Positions 48,488 to 57,315 of a DNA stretch of 64,000 nt are shown here, one piece after another. The notes under the pieces are model-generated. The model saw nothing but the letters and a program-made list of their open reading frames with translations, ran no database searches and was not told the DNA's origin. The position numbers were made by a program, and so were the translations under genes. The number at the start of each line of letters is the position of its first letter. Positions within the stretch are counted from its first letter, which is position 1. The DNA comes from Streptomyces galbus. GTDB taxonomy: Bacteria; Actinomycetota; Actinomycetes; Streptomycetales; Streptomycetaceae. The DNA lies in the NCBI RefSeq assembly GCF_005280195.1, contig NZ_SZPR01000019.1, forward strand, positions 268,584 to 332,583. Reading direction: 5' to 3'.

Positions 48488-49777
48488 GTGAGCAGCAGCG
48501 GCCTCATCTACGCAGTCATTGTCGGGGCCTGGGCCGCCTACTTGGTGCCGATGTGGCTCCGTAGGCAGGACGAGCTGAACGAGGCCCGTCCGACCGAACG
48601 CTTCAGCACCGCCATCCGGTTGCTGTCCGGACGGGCGGCCATGGAGCGTCGTTACGCCAAGGACCTGCAGGCGCGCTCCACCGACGAGGCGGAGCCCGAC
48701 GCCGACCCGGACGCGGTCACCGACTCGGTGGACGTCCGGGCCTTCGCCGTGCCCCCGACCCGCCCGCAGACCCGCGTCACGCTCCCGGAGCGCGAGACCG
48801 GGCAGCCCGGCGCGGACCGGCACGAGCGCGTGGAGCGCGCCGAGCGCGAGCGGGTGGGCGAGCCCGCCGCCGAGAGCCACGCCGCGTCGGTGCCCGCCCC
48901 GCTTCCCCAGCCGTCCCCGCCCTCCGGGTCCTCGGCGCCGTCCGTCGCGCCCGACGCCACCCGGCGCGTGCCCCGGGCCCGGCGCGCGCCGAGCCCCTCC
49001 GCGCAGGCGGCCACGGCGCGGGCCCAGCGCTCGAAGGTGCTCGCGCGCCGCCGGCGCACCACCGTGATGCTCTTCCTCGCCTTCACCCTGGGGGCCGTCG
49101 TCGCGGCCGTCGGCGGCCTGGCGTTCCTGTGGGCGCCCGGTGTGCCCGCCGTCCTGCTCAGCGGGTACATCGCCTACCTGCGCGCCCAGGAGCGCCGCCG
49201 CTTCACCTACCAGATGGACCGGCGCCAGGCCGAGGCCGCCGCGCAGCGCCTGCGTGAGCGCCAGCCGCGCCGCCGGGCCTCGGCGTCCGCGCCGGCCCCG
49301 GAGGCCGACGCCGCCGCAGAGGAGCCCGACACGGCGGCCGAGCCGCACACCGACCCCGGGCTGCTCGCGCTGGCCGCGGACCGCCGGGCCCTCGTCGAGC
49401 AGACCGACCACGCGGAGTGGGTCGACCAGCAGCGCGAACGGCAGCGGCACCCGGGCCCGGGCGAGAGCTGGGACCCGGTACCGGTGCCCCTGCCGACGTA
49501 CGTGACGGCACCGGTCGCCCCGCGCGCCACGTCCGACGTCGACCTCGGCGCCCCGGACACCTGGAGCTCGGCCCGCTCCAGCGCGGTCACCCCGGACCAG
49601 GCGGAGCCCGAGGCCGACGCCGGGGCGGACGCCGCCTCCGCCGAGGACCGGCCCGAGGGCGAGGGCCGCTCCGACGCCCGGCGCGCCGCCTCGGCCCGCC
49701 GCTCCCGCGAGCGGGGCCGCACCCCGCTGTTCGACCAGTACGAGGACGGCGAGCGGCCCCGCGCCGCCAACGAGTGA
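48488..49777 (+). CDS. sepX: SepX/GlpR-like membrane protein (cell division)
   Basis: A 429-residue membrane protein. TM1 is at ~5-22 (LIYAVIVGAWAAYLVPMWLR). A long disordered Pro/Glu/Ser region precedes two further helices at ~192-235 (TVMLFLAFTLGAVVAAVGGL; PGVPAVLLSGYIAYL). A long acidic and Arg-rich C-tail ends in RTPLFDQYEDGE. This topology and its place after galU-moeA-rimJ match SepX of Streptomyces, needed for hyphal septa and sporulation, and GlpR of Corynebacterium, the receptor of Glp. GTG 48488 lacks a spaced Shine-Dalgarno and may be leaderless. Confidence 0.85.
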   Translation: MSSSGLIYAVIVGAWAAYLVPMWLRRQDELNEARPTERFSTAIRLLSGRAAMERRYAKDLQARSTDEAEPDADPDAVTDSVDVRAFAVPPTRPQTRVTLPERETGQPGADRHERVERAERERVGEPAAESHAASVPAPLPQPSPPSGSSAPSVAPDATRRVPRARRAPSPSAQAATARAQRSKVLARRRRTTVMLFLAFTLGAVVAAVGGLAFLWAPGVPAVLLSGYIAYLRAQERRRFTYQMDRRQAEAAAQRLRERQPRRRASASAPAPEADAAAEEPDTAAEPHTDPGLLALAADRRALVEQTDHAEWVDQQRERQRHPGPGESWDPVPVPLPTYVTAPVAPRATSDVDLGAPDTWSSARSSAVTPDQAEPEADAGADAASAEDRPEGEGRSDARRAASARRSRERGRTPLFDQYEDGERPRAANE

Positions 49778-49912
49778 CGCCCGACGGCGCCCGGCACGCC
49801 CCGGATGACCTGCACCGGACGCCCCGCTCGCCCCTCTGCGCCGTCCGCCCGGCCGCCCGACAACGGATTTTTGAGCAGGCCGACGGGGATGCTAGAGTTT
49901 CACTCGTTGCAA

Positions 49913-49986
49913 GGGCCTGTGGCGCAGTCCGGTAGCGCACCTCGTTCGCATCGAGGGGGCCAGGGGTTCAAATCCCCTCAGGTCCA
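49913..49986 (+). tRNA. tRNA-Ala (anticodon CGC)
   Basis: A 74-nt cloverleaf. The anticodon loop TTCGCAT gives CGC, reading GCG. The acceptor GGGCCTG / CAGGTCC contains the G3-U70 pair that identifies alanine tRNAs. CCA is not encoded. Terminator follows 8 nt downstream. Confidence 0.95.
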
Positions 49987-49994
49987 CGCAGCTC

Positions 49995-50027
49995 AAAGCC
50001 CCGGTCGGGTTTCCCGACCGGGGCTTT
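49995..50027. terminator. Bidirectional terminator of tRNA-Ala and the DUF5959 gene
   Basis: Perfect 15-bp stem AAAGCCCCGGTCGGG / CCCGACCGGGGCTTT with a 3-nt loop, ending in CTTT; placed between convergent transcripts. Confidence 0.9.
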
Positions 50028-50046
50028 GGCATGGGCTGAAGGTCCG

Positions 50047-50536
50047 TCAGGGCTGACGCTTCCGGTGCGGGCTCCACTCGAAGACGCCGGAGGAGGGTTC
50101 CACGACCTCGCGGGGCCAGCGAGCGTCGTCGGACCTCGTCCAGACGGCGGCGCTGATCGTCTGTCCAGCCTTTTTCGAGGGCCACGGGCACCGTCACCGT
50201 CGCCATGGAACCCGGGACGTCCTCGACGACGACCTCGGGACAGCCCCGTTCTCCTGCGAGCCGGACCCTGATCTCGGGCGCACGGTCTCCCAGCCAGGTG
50301 ATGTCCTGCCCCGCCGCCAACGAGTCGAGTGCCGCCTCCCATTCGGCCAGATCGCCGGGCAGGAGCCAGAGCTCCAGGTGCCCGCTGACGAACCCGGTCG
50401 TCACCAGGACGTCCGCGGTCAGGGTGTCATGGCGCGTCAGCACCCCCGGCATGTCCCGTCCGGTCACCCGCACGACGACGCTGTTGCCCTCGTCGTCGGC
50501 GAGGCGTATCAGGTCCACGGCTTCCTGGCCCGTCAT
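50047..50536 (-). pseudogene. DUF5959-like protein gene with a frameshift near its end
   Basis: From ATG 50536 (GAGGGAAC upstream) the frame encodes VDLIRLADDEGNSVVVRVTG, then HDTLTADVLVTTGFVSGHLE, the DUF5959 pattern common in Streptomyces. Near 50112-50125 the frame loses its family ending; shifting by one base restores WPREVVEPSSGVFEWSP and a stop at 50047, 20 nt before the terminator. 490 nt equals 163 codons plus one extra base. The uncorrected frame instead runs through the terminator and antisense to tRNA-Ala to 49892. It could be sequencing error, recent inactivation or programmed shift. Confidence 0.7.
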
Positions 50537-50592
50537 GTTCCCTCGTTCTCGGCGCCGTTCTCGGCGGCCGGGGCGGGCCGGCGCACGACAGG

Positions 50593-53019
50593 CTAGTTCC
50601 CCCCACCGACACCGGCCCCCGAGAGGGACCTGGCCGTCGCGGTCGAGGTCGCGGTCAGGGACAGCAGGGCGCAGGCGGTCGTCGTCCAGGCGATCGGGCG
50701 CCACGGGACGGTCAGGGTGGGCGGGGAGCCGAGCAGGTGCAGGGCCGCTGTCAGGCCCGAGAGGCCGGTCAGCGTCACCAGGACGCCCAGGGCGGCGCCC
50801 AGGGCCACCGCCGTCAACGTCTCCAGGGCCGTCAGGCGCAGGATCTGGGCACGGGTGAGGCCGGTCAGGCGGAGGGTGGTCAGCTCCGTGCGGCGGGCCG
50901 CCGTCGCCATCAGCGCCGTGTTGGCGACCGACAGGCCCGTGTAGAGCAGGGCGATGCCGAGCACCAACAGGACGCCCAGGCGCGTGGTGCGGTTCGGGGC
51001 CGGCCAACTCGCCCGGACCCACTGCGCCTTGGTCCGCAGCCTCACCCCTTCGACCGCCCTCAGGTGCCGGGCCACCGCCGCGGCCGACGCCCCCGCGCGC
51101 ACCCGCACGTCGACCCGGTCGACGCCCGCTCCCGGAGCGTTCGCGGGGGTGACGTAGGCCCCGGTGCCGCCCGTGCCCGTGGCCAGGACCGCCACGACGC
51201 GCAGGGTGCGCGGGGTGCCGTCGCCGCGCCAGATTCGTACCCGCTCGCCCACCCGGTGCCGGGCCCACTCCCGGGTCACCACGATCGCGTCGTCGTCCAG
51301 GTCGGCGAGGTGCCCGGCCGTCACCGGCAGGCGCACCGTGCGGGCCAGCGGGCCCGGTTCGGCCGCGCGGGCCGGGAAGGCCACCAGGGCGACACCGTCC
51401 TCCAGGGTCTGCACGGCGGTCGTGGCCGTCGCGGACACCTCGGCGCCCGGCACCCGCCGCAGCCGGGCCAGCGCCGCCGGGGCGAACGTCGTGCCGTCCG
51501 CCGGCGTCACCACGAAGTCCGCGGCCGTCTGCCGGTCCACCTCCGCCGCGCGCGCCCCGCCCAGCGTCGCCGTGGCACCCAGCAGCGAGCCCGCGAGCGC
51601 CACGGTCACCAGGACGGGCGCCGCCAGCGACGCGGTGCGCCGGGCGCCCGTGAGGACGTTCTGCCGCACCAGCAGGCCGAGCACCCCCGGCAGCCGCACC
51701 AGCAGCCGCGCCAAGGGGCGCACCAGTGCCGGGGAGAGGACCGCCACCCCGCTGATCAGCAGCAGGGGACGGCTGACCCAGGTCTTGCGGTGCAGCAGGT
51801 CACCCGGGTCGGTCAGCAGCGTGTACGCCAGGGTCGCGGCCGCCGTCAGCAGCAGGACCGCCCCGCACACCCACCGCGCGCGGGGCAGCCGGGCCGGGTC
51901 CACGGAGACCTCCCGCAGCGCGTCCACGGCAGGCGTGCGCCCCGCCCGCCACGCGGCGCTGCTCGCGCCCGCCAGGGCGACCGACAGACCCGTCCAGAAC
52001 GCCACGTGGTACGGCCACACCGCGCCGCCGACCCGGTACCAGGCCGGGGCCAGACCACCGTCGACCACCAGCGCGGCCAGGTGCGGGGCGGCGTACGCCC
52101 CCAGCGCGCAGCCGGCCGCCGAGGCGAGCGCGCCGACCAGCAGCGCCTCCACCAGCACCGCGCGCCGGAGCTGACCGGGGGTCGCGCCCGCCGTGCGCAA
52201 CAGGGCGAACTCCCGGCGGCGCTGCGCCACCGCGAAGGCGAACGTCGAGGACACCACGAACACCGACACGAACCCGCTGACCCCGCCGGCCGTGCCGAAC
52301 AGGGCGTTCAGCGCGGTCAGCGCCTCCGCGTCGCGGTCCGGGTCGGCGTCCGCCAGGCGCCGCGCCGCGCCGGTCAGGACCCGCACGCGTGCGTCGCCGC
52401 GCAGCGCCGCCCGGACGGCGGTGGCGTCCGCCTCCACCACCGCCTGCCGCACCTCGGGGGCGAGGGCCGCCGCGCGGGCGTCCGTGTAGAAGACCGGACG
52501 CTCGGGGCCGACGGCGCGGACCGTGCCCACGACGGTCACCGTGCCGTGGGAGGTGCGCAGGCGTGCGCCGGGACGCGTCCGGCCGCCGGCCGTCACCACC
52601 TCGTCCGGCGCCGCGGGGGCCCGCCCGGCGGTGAGCGCGTACGGGGCGAAGCGCGCCGTCGACCAGGGGTGGCCCACGAGGCCGTCGGGGCCGCCGGGCA
52701 GGCGGACCGGGAAGGAGCGGTCCGGGGTGACGCGCCCGAGCGCCGCGAGCGCGGCCAGCGTGGCGGGCCGCAGCGGCGGGGCGTGGGGGAGGCGGGCCGT
52801 GCGGGGGCCCGCCGGGGTCGGCACCTGGAGCGTGTCGTCGGCCCGGACCACGACCGGTGCGGCGGCGAACCGCTCCGGGGAGCGGTCCGGCGCGTGCAGC
52901 GACGCCGCGAGGGCCTGCCCCATCACGGTCAGCAGGGCGACGCCCAGCGCCAGCGCGACGAAGCTGCCGGCGAAGGACGTCCGGCGGGCGTACAGGGTGC
53001 GCAGGGCGGTGGTCAGCAC
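50593..53019 (-). CDS. ABC transporter permease, FtsX/MacB type
   Basis: An 808-residue permease with two FtsX repeats. TM1 is GSFVALALGVALLTVMGQAL, then an extracellular domain, then three helices at ~225-345 (FVSVFVVSSTFAFAVAQRRR); a second set is at the C-terminus (LLVLGIALLYTGLSVANTAL). It starts at GTG 53019 with a 7-nt overlap with the ATPase gene. It acts with that ATPase in export or lipid/peptide handling at the membrane, resembling antimicrobial-peptide exporters. Confidence 0.93.
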   Translation of the reverse strand: MLTTALRTLYARRTSFAGSFVALALGVALLTVMGQALAASLHAPDRSPERFAAAPVVVRADDTLQVPTPAGPRTARLPHAPPLRPATLAALAALGRVTPDRSFPVRLPGGPDGLVGHPWSTARFAPYALTAGRAPAAPDEVVTAGGRTRPGARLRTSHGTVTVVGTVRAVGPERPVFYTDARAAALAPEVRQAVVEADATAVRAALRGDARVRVLTGAARRLADADPDRDAEALTALNALFGTAGGVSGFVSVFVVSSTFAFAVAQRRREFALLRTAGATPGQLRRAVLVEALLVGALASAAGCALGAYAAPHLAALVVDGGLAPAWYRVGGAVWPYHVAFWTGLSVALAGASSAAWRAGRTPAVDALREVSVDPARLPRARWVCGAVLLLTAAATLAYTLLTDPGDLLHRKTWVSRPLLLISGVAVLSPALVRPLARLLVRLPGVLGLLVRQNVLTGARRTASLAAPVLVTVALAGSLLGATATLGGARAAEVDRQTAADFVVTPADGTTFAPAALARLRRVPGAEVSATATTAVQTLEDGVALVAFPARAAEPGPLARTVRLPVTAGHLADLDDDAIVVTREWARHRVGERVRIWRGDGTPRTLRVVAVLATGTGGTGAYVTPANAPGAGVDRVDVRVRAGASAAAVARHLRAVEGVRLRTKAQWVRASWPAPNRTTRLGVLLVLGIALLYTGLSVANTALMATAARRTELTTLRLTGLTRAQILRLTALETLTAVALGAALGVLVTLTGLSGLTAALHLLGSPPTLTVPWRPIAWTTTACALLSLTATSTATARSLSGAGVGGGN

Positions 53020-53771
53020 GCCGCCGCCCCCGCCGCCGTACGGCTCTCCAGGGACGCCATCCGGGCCGCGACCGTCTCCGCGTCCGCCGCCGCGAGCTCG
53101 TCGTGCACCCGGCCGTCGACCAGGAACACCACCCGGTCCGCCGCCGCCGCCGCGGCCACCGGGTCGTGCGTGACCATCACGACCGTCTGCCCCTCGTCGT
53201 CCACCAGGGCGCGCAGCAGCGTCAGCACCTCGCGCGCCGTCGTGGAGTCCAGCGCGCCCGTCGGCTCGTCGCCGAACAGCACCTCGGGTCGGGTGATCAG
53301 CGCGCGGGCCACCGCGACGCGCTGCTGCTGGCCACCGGAGAGCCGGGCCGGGTGGTGGTCCGCGCGGTCGGCGAGACCGACCTGGGCGAGCGCGGCACGC
53401 ACGCGTGCGCGGGACGGACGGCGGCCGGCCAGACGCAGCGGCAGGGCGACGTTCTGCTCGGCGGTCAGCGCCGGCAGCAGGTTGTACGACTGGAAGACGA
53501 ACCCGATCCGGGCCCGCCGCAGCAGCGTGAGCCGGCGCTCGCCCAGCCCCGTCAGCTCGGTGCCGCCGATCCGCACGGAGCCCGACGTCGGCCGGTCCAG
53601 ACCCGCGGCGCACTGCAGGAGCGTCGACTTGCCCGAGCCGGACGGGCCCGTCACGGCGGTGAAGGAGCCCCGCGGGAAGGCGAGCGTGACGTCGTCGAGC
53701 GCGGTCACCCCGGTGCCCTCGGCACCGTATCGCCTGCTCACGGAGGTCAGTTGGACGGCGTGTGTGGTCAT
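53013..53771 (-). CDS. ABC transporter ATPase (LolD/MacB type)
   Basis: A 252-residue ATP-binding protein. Walker A is GPSGSGKST, Q-loop FVFQSYNLLPAL, signature LSGGQQQRVAVARAL, Walker B VLFGDEPTGALD and H-loop VTHD. It powers the adjacent FtsX-type permease. ATG 53771 is chosen over an upstream start at 53843. It lies head-to-head with a two-component system (134 bp between), typical of self-regulated drug/peptide efflux loci. Confidence 0.95.
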   Translation of the reverse strand: MTTHAVQLTSVSRRYGAEGTGVTALDDVTLAFPRGSFTAVTGPSGSGKSTLLQCAAGLDRPTSGSVRIGGTELTGLGERRLTLLRRARIGFVFQSYNLLPALTAEQNVALPLRLAGRRPSRARVRAALAQVGLADRADHHPARLSGGQQQRVAVARALITRPEVLFGDEPTGALDSTTAREVLTLLRALVDDEGQTVVMVTHDPVAAAAAADRVVFLVDGRVHDELAAADAETVAARMASLESRTAAGAAAC

Positions 53772-53905
53772 GACCCCACGAAACCCCGCGCGAGGGGCCC
53801 GTGTCGGTCGGGCAGGGGTGACAGCCGGGGTGGGGCCAGGCATACCCCCCGTGCTCCGGCTGGACGGATGGCCCGGCCGGGGGCGGCGCTCCTACGGTGA
53901 TCCGC

Positions 53906-55243
53906 ATGCGTCCTCGTACGGTGTGGCAGGCCCTGGCCCGCCCGGACTACCTGCTGTCCTCGTGGCCCTGGCGGGCCGCGGGCTACCTGCTGACGGGAGT
54001 GGTGCTCGGAGTCGTCGTCCTGGCCGGGCTGGTGGGGCTCGTCGCGGCCGGCGGGCTCCTCGCGGTGGTGCTCGTCGGACTGCCGCTGCTGGGACTGGCG
54101 GCGCTCGCGGGCCTGCCCGTCGCGGCCGTGGAGCGGTGGCGGCTCGGGTGGCTCCGCAAGGGGCCCGACGACGGCGGAGGCACCGAAGCGGCCCGCCTCC
54201 CCGCGCCCGCACACGTCGATCCCCCCGCCCCCGGACTGCGCAGCTGGCTCGGCACCCGGCTCCGGGAGGCCGCCACCTGGCGGGAGTTGGGACAGGCGCT
54301 GCTGACCGGGTTCCTGCTGTGGCCGGTCGAGGCGCTCGTCGTGACCGTCGCCCTGGTGTGCCCGGCGGCGCTGGCCGCGACACCGCTGCTGCTGGCGACC
54401 GCGGGGGAGGGGCGGGAGCTGAAGGTGCTCAAGGCGGTGACCGTCACCGGGCAGGCGCAGGCCGGCGGACTCGCCGCGCTCGGGCTGGCGGCGCTCGCCA
54501 CCGGGCTGTACGGCGTCGGCGTGGCCGCCGGCGCGCGGGCCGGGCTCACCCGCCTGCTCGTGCTGCCGCGCGCCGGCGAGGCCGAGGCCAGGGTGCGTGA
54601 ACTGGCTCGCTCCCGCGTGCGGTTGGTGGACGCGTTCGAGGCGGAGCGGCGGCGGATCGAGCGCGACCTGCACGACGGGGCGCAACAGCGGCTCGTCGCC
54701 CTCACCATGGCCCTCGGCCTGGCCCGGCTCGACGCACCGCCCGGCGGGCCGCTCGCCGCACAACTGGCCGGGGCGCACGCCCAGGCGGACGCGGTGCTGG
54801 CGGAGCTGCGCGAGCTGATCCACGGCATCCACCCCCAGGTGCTCGCCGACCACGGGCTCGCGGCGGCCGTGGCGGACGCGGCCGACCGCTCGCCCGTCCC
54901 GGTCGAGACGGACGTCGACCTGCCGGGCCGGCTCCCCGGGGCGGTGGAGGCCGCCGCGTACTTCGTGGTGCGCGAGGCACTGGCCAACGTCGCCCGGCAC
55001 AGCGGGGCGCGACGCGCACGTGTGCGGGGCGGCCACCGGCGGGGGCGGCTCGTCCTGGAGGTCGAGGACGACGGGCGGGGCGGCGCCGACCCGGCCGCCG
55101 GCTCCGGGCTGACCGGACTCGGGGACCGGGTGTCGGTGCTCGATGGGAGACTGAGCGTGACCAGCCCGCCGGGCGGGCCCACCCTGGTGCGAGTGGAGAT
55201 CCCGTGCGCGACGCAGCCCACGGCCGACGGCCCCTGCGCGTAG
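53906..55243 (+). CDS. Sensor histidine kinase (HisKA_3 / NarX type)
   Basis: A 445-residue membrane kinase. Two pairs of helices (~22-60 and ~130-200) with no large extracellular loop suggest sensing within the membrane or through the ABC partner. The dimerisation domain has phospho-His256 in IERDLHDGAQQRLVAL. The HATPase_c domain follows (FVVREALANVARHS; GSGLTGLGDRVSVL). GTG 53897 would add three residues; ATG 53906 has GGTGAT upstream. It overlaps its response regulator by 40 nt. Confidence 0.93.
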   Translation: MRPRTVWQALARPDYLLSSWPWRAAGYLLTGVVLGVVVLAGLVGLVAAGGLLAVVLVGLPLLGLAALAGLPVAAVERWRLGWLRKGPDDGGGTEAARLPAPAHVDPPAPGLRSWLGTRLREAATWRELGQALLTGFLLWPVEALVVTVALVCPAALAATPLLLATAGEGRELKVLKAVTVTGQAQAGGLAALGLAALATGLYGVGVAAGARAGLTRLLVLPRAGEAEARVRELARSRVRLVDAFEAERRRIERDLHDGAQQRLVALTMALGLARLDAPPGGPLAAQLAGAHAQADAVLAELRELIHGIHPQVLADHGLAAAVADAADRSPVPVETDVDLPGRLPGAVEAAAYFVVREALANVARHSGARRARVRGGHRRGRLVLEVEDDGRGGADPAAGSGLTGLGDRVSVLDGRLSVTSPPGGPTLVRVEIPCATQPTADGPCA

Positions 55244-55875
55244 TCCTCGCCGAGGACGGCGTGCTGCTGCGCGACGGCCTGACGGCCCTGCTGGAGCGGT
55301 TCGGGCACCGGGTCGTCGCGGCCGTCGGGGACGCCGCCGCCCTGCTCGAAGCGGTCCGGGCGCACGACCCGGACGTGGTCGTCACCGACGTACGGATGCC
55401 GCCCGGGTTCACGGACGAGGGGCTGCACGCGGCCGTGCGGCTGCGCGCCGAGCGGCCCGGGCTGCCGGTGCTGGTGCTCAGCCAGTACGTGCAGCGGACG
55501 TACGCGGGCGAGCTGCTCGACTCCGGGGACGGCACCGCGGTCGGCTACCTGCTCAAGGACCGCGTCGGACAGGTCGAGGAGTTCGTGGCCGCCCTCGACG
55601 AGGTCGCGGCGGGCGGCACGGTCGTCGACCCGGAGGTCGTACGGCAGTTGCTGCGCCGGCGCCGCGATCCGCTGGAGCGGCTCACCCCGCGCGAACGGGA
55701 GGTGCTCGCGCTGGTGGCCGAGGGCCGCTCCAACGGGGCCGTCGCCCGCGCGCTGGTCGTCTCCGAGGCGGCCGTCGGCAAGCACATCGGCTCCATCCTC
55801 ACCAAGCTCGACCTGCCGCCCGCGGACGACGTGCACCGCCGGGTGCTGGCGGTACTGGCGTACCTGCGGGAGTGA
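55204..55875 (+). CDS. LuxR/NarL-family response regulator
   Basis: A 223-residue regulator. The receiver domain has phospho-acceptor Asp62 in VVVTDVRMPPG. The C-terminal GerE HTH is LTPREREVLALVAEGRSNGA, then VGKHIGSILTKL. It pairs with the upstream kinase (overlapping genes) and probably activates the divergent ABC exporter. GTG 55204 is the best start. Confidence 0.94.
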   Translation: MRDAAHGRRPLRVVLAEDGVLLRDGLTALLERFGHRVVAAVGDAAALLEAVRAHDPDVVVTDVRMPPGFTDEGLHAAVRLRAERPGLPVLVLSQYVQRTYAGELLDSGDGTAVGYLLKDRVGQVEEFVAALDEVAAGGTVVDPEVVRQLLRRRRDPLERLTPREREVLALVAEGRSNGAVARALVVSEAAVGKHIGSILTKLDLPPADDVHRRVLAVLAYLRE

Positions 55876-55905
55876 CGCCGGGCCGTCAGCCTGTGCGGGA
55901 GGGGG

Positions 55906-56394
55906 TCACCGGCTCTCGCGCAGCGGCTTGGCGTAGCACAGGCTCGCCTCGTGGTGGCGGTAGTAGCCGAACTTGGCGCACGGCTCGTAGCCGCTGGAGG
56001 TGTACAGGGCGACGGCCTCCGGCTGCTGGGTGCCCGTCTCCAGCACCATCCGCACCCGGCCCGCCGCCCGCGCGTCCTCCTCCAGCGCCGCGAGCATCCG
56101 CCGGGCCAGCCCGAGGCCGCGCATCTCGGGCACCACGTACATGCGCTTCAGCTCCGCGTCGCCGTCCTCGTTGCCCTCGTCGTTGCGGTCCTGACTGCGC
56201 CAGCCGCCCGTCGCGACCGGACGGTCCAGCTCGTCGTAGGCGATGAGGTACACGCCGCGCGGCGGCTGGAAGTCCGACGGCGCGAGCACGGTGGCGTCGC
56301 CCCCGTCGCCGTAGCGCACGTGGTATTCGGCCTGGACCTCGTCGTTGAGCTTGACGGCGTCGGGGTGGTCGAAAGGCACGGGGCGTATGTTCAT
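55906..56394 (-). CDS. GNAT-family N-acetyltransferase
   Basis: A 162-residue protein. Acetyl-CoA binding region: LKRMYVVPEMRGLGLARRML; C-terminal ALYTSSGYEPCAKFGYYRHH. The latter Tyr/His-rich ending is common to a GNAT subfamily of unknown substrate. ATG 56394. It is divergent from the exonuclease III gene; 80 bp lies between. Confidence 0.9.
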   Translation of the reverse strand: MNIRPVPFDHPDAVKLNDEVQAEYHVRYGDGGDATVLAPSDFQPPRGVYLIAYDELDRPVATGGWRSQDRNDEGNEDGDAELKRMYVVPEMRGLGLARRMLAALEEDARAAGRVRMVLETGTQQPEAVALYTSSGYEPCAKFGYYRHHEASLCYAKPLRESR

Positions 56395-56474
56395 GCTGCT
56401 CACTGTACTTATATGCGCACGCATGGGGTGCGGGGCGAACGGGTCGCCCTCCAGTGTGCCGGTATCGTGCCCGG

Positions 56475-57278
56475 GTGCTGACCGTGACCTCCGTGAACGT
56501 GAATGGGCTGCGCGCCGCCGCGAAGAAGGGCTTCGTGGAATGGCTCGCCGACACCTCCGCCGACGTGCTCTGCCTGCAGGAGGTGCGCGCCGAGCCCGGG
56601 CAGCTTCCCGCCGCGGCCGGTGCGCCGGAGGGCTGGTTCGTCGTGCACGCGCCCGCCGCCGCGAAGGGCCGGGCGGGCGTCTCCCTCTACAGCCGCCGCG
56701 AGCCGGACGCCGTGCGCGTCGGCTTCGGCTCGGCCGAGTTCGACACCTCCGGCCGCTACGTCGAGGCCGACCTGCCCGGTGTCACGGTGGCCTCCCTCTA
56801 CCTGCCGTCCGGCGAGGTCGGCACCGAGCGCCAGGACGAGAAGGTCCGCTTCATGGACGCCTTCCTCGCCCACCTCAAGGAGCTGCGCGAGCGCGCCGCG
56901 GCGGACGGCCGCGAGGTGCTGGTCTGCGGCGACTGGAACATCGCCCACGAGCCGGCCGACCTGAAGAACTGGCGCGGCAACACCAAGAACTCCGGCTTCC
57001 TGCCCGAGGAGCGCGCCTGGCTGACCCGGGTCCTCACCCCGGAGGAGGGCGGCTACGTGGACGTCGTGCGGGCACTGCACCCGGGTCTCGAGGGCCCGTA
57101 CAGCTGGTGGTCGTACCGGGGACGGGCCTTCGACAACGACAGCGGATGGCGCATCGACCTCCACGTCTGCACGCCCGGCCTGGCCGGGAAGGCGGTCAAG
57201 GGGTACGTGGAGCGCGCGGCCACGCACGCGGAGCGCTGGTCGGACCACGCGCCGGTGACGGTCGTCTACGACCTCTGA
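56475..57278 (+). CDS. xth: Exodeoxyribonuclease III
   Basis: A 267-residue AP endonuclease / 3'-5' exonuclease for base-excision repair. Motifs are SVNVNGLRAAAKKG, CLQEVRAE (metal Glu), VCGDWNIAHEPADLKNW (Asp/Asn), GWRIDLHV and SDHAPVTVVY (catalytic His). GTG 56475. Cytoplasmic and monovalent in the window; no operon partner. Confidence 0.95.
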   Translation: MLTVTSVNVNGLRAAAKKGFVEWLADTSADVLCLQEVRAEPGQLPAAAGAPEGWFVVHAPAAAKGRAGVSLYSRREPDAVRVGFGSAEFDTSGRYVEADLPGVTVASLYLPSGEVGTERQDEKVRFMDAFLAHLKELRERAAADGREVLVCGDWNIAHEPADLKNWRGNTKNSGFLPEERAWLTRVLTPEEGGYVDVVRALHPGLEGPYSWWSYRGRAFDNDSGWRIDLHVCTPGLAGKAVKGYVERAATHAERWSDHAPVTVVYDL

Positions 57279-57315
57279 CCCGGCGGCCCCCCCCCGGGCA
57301 CCCTCCGGCGGGTCG

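Noticed and set aside
49892..50046. Extension of the DUF5959 frame through the terminator and antisense to tRNA-Ala
   Set aside because: It crosses a 15-bp hairpin and the tRNA; the family-like ending occurs in another frame. Treated as a frameshift.
50737..54600. Very long plus-strand ORF (about 1287 codons) opposite the ABC genes
   Set aside because: Composition is Arg/Gly/Gln-rich with no domain; the minus strand holds clear permease and ATPase motifs. Long antisense frames are normal at this GC content. The same applies to long minus ORFs at 15746-18265, 27087-29327 and 40453-43263.
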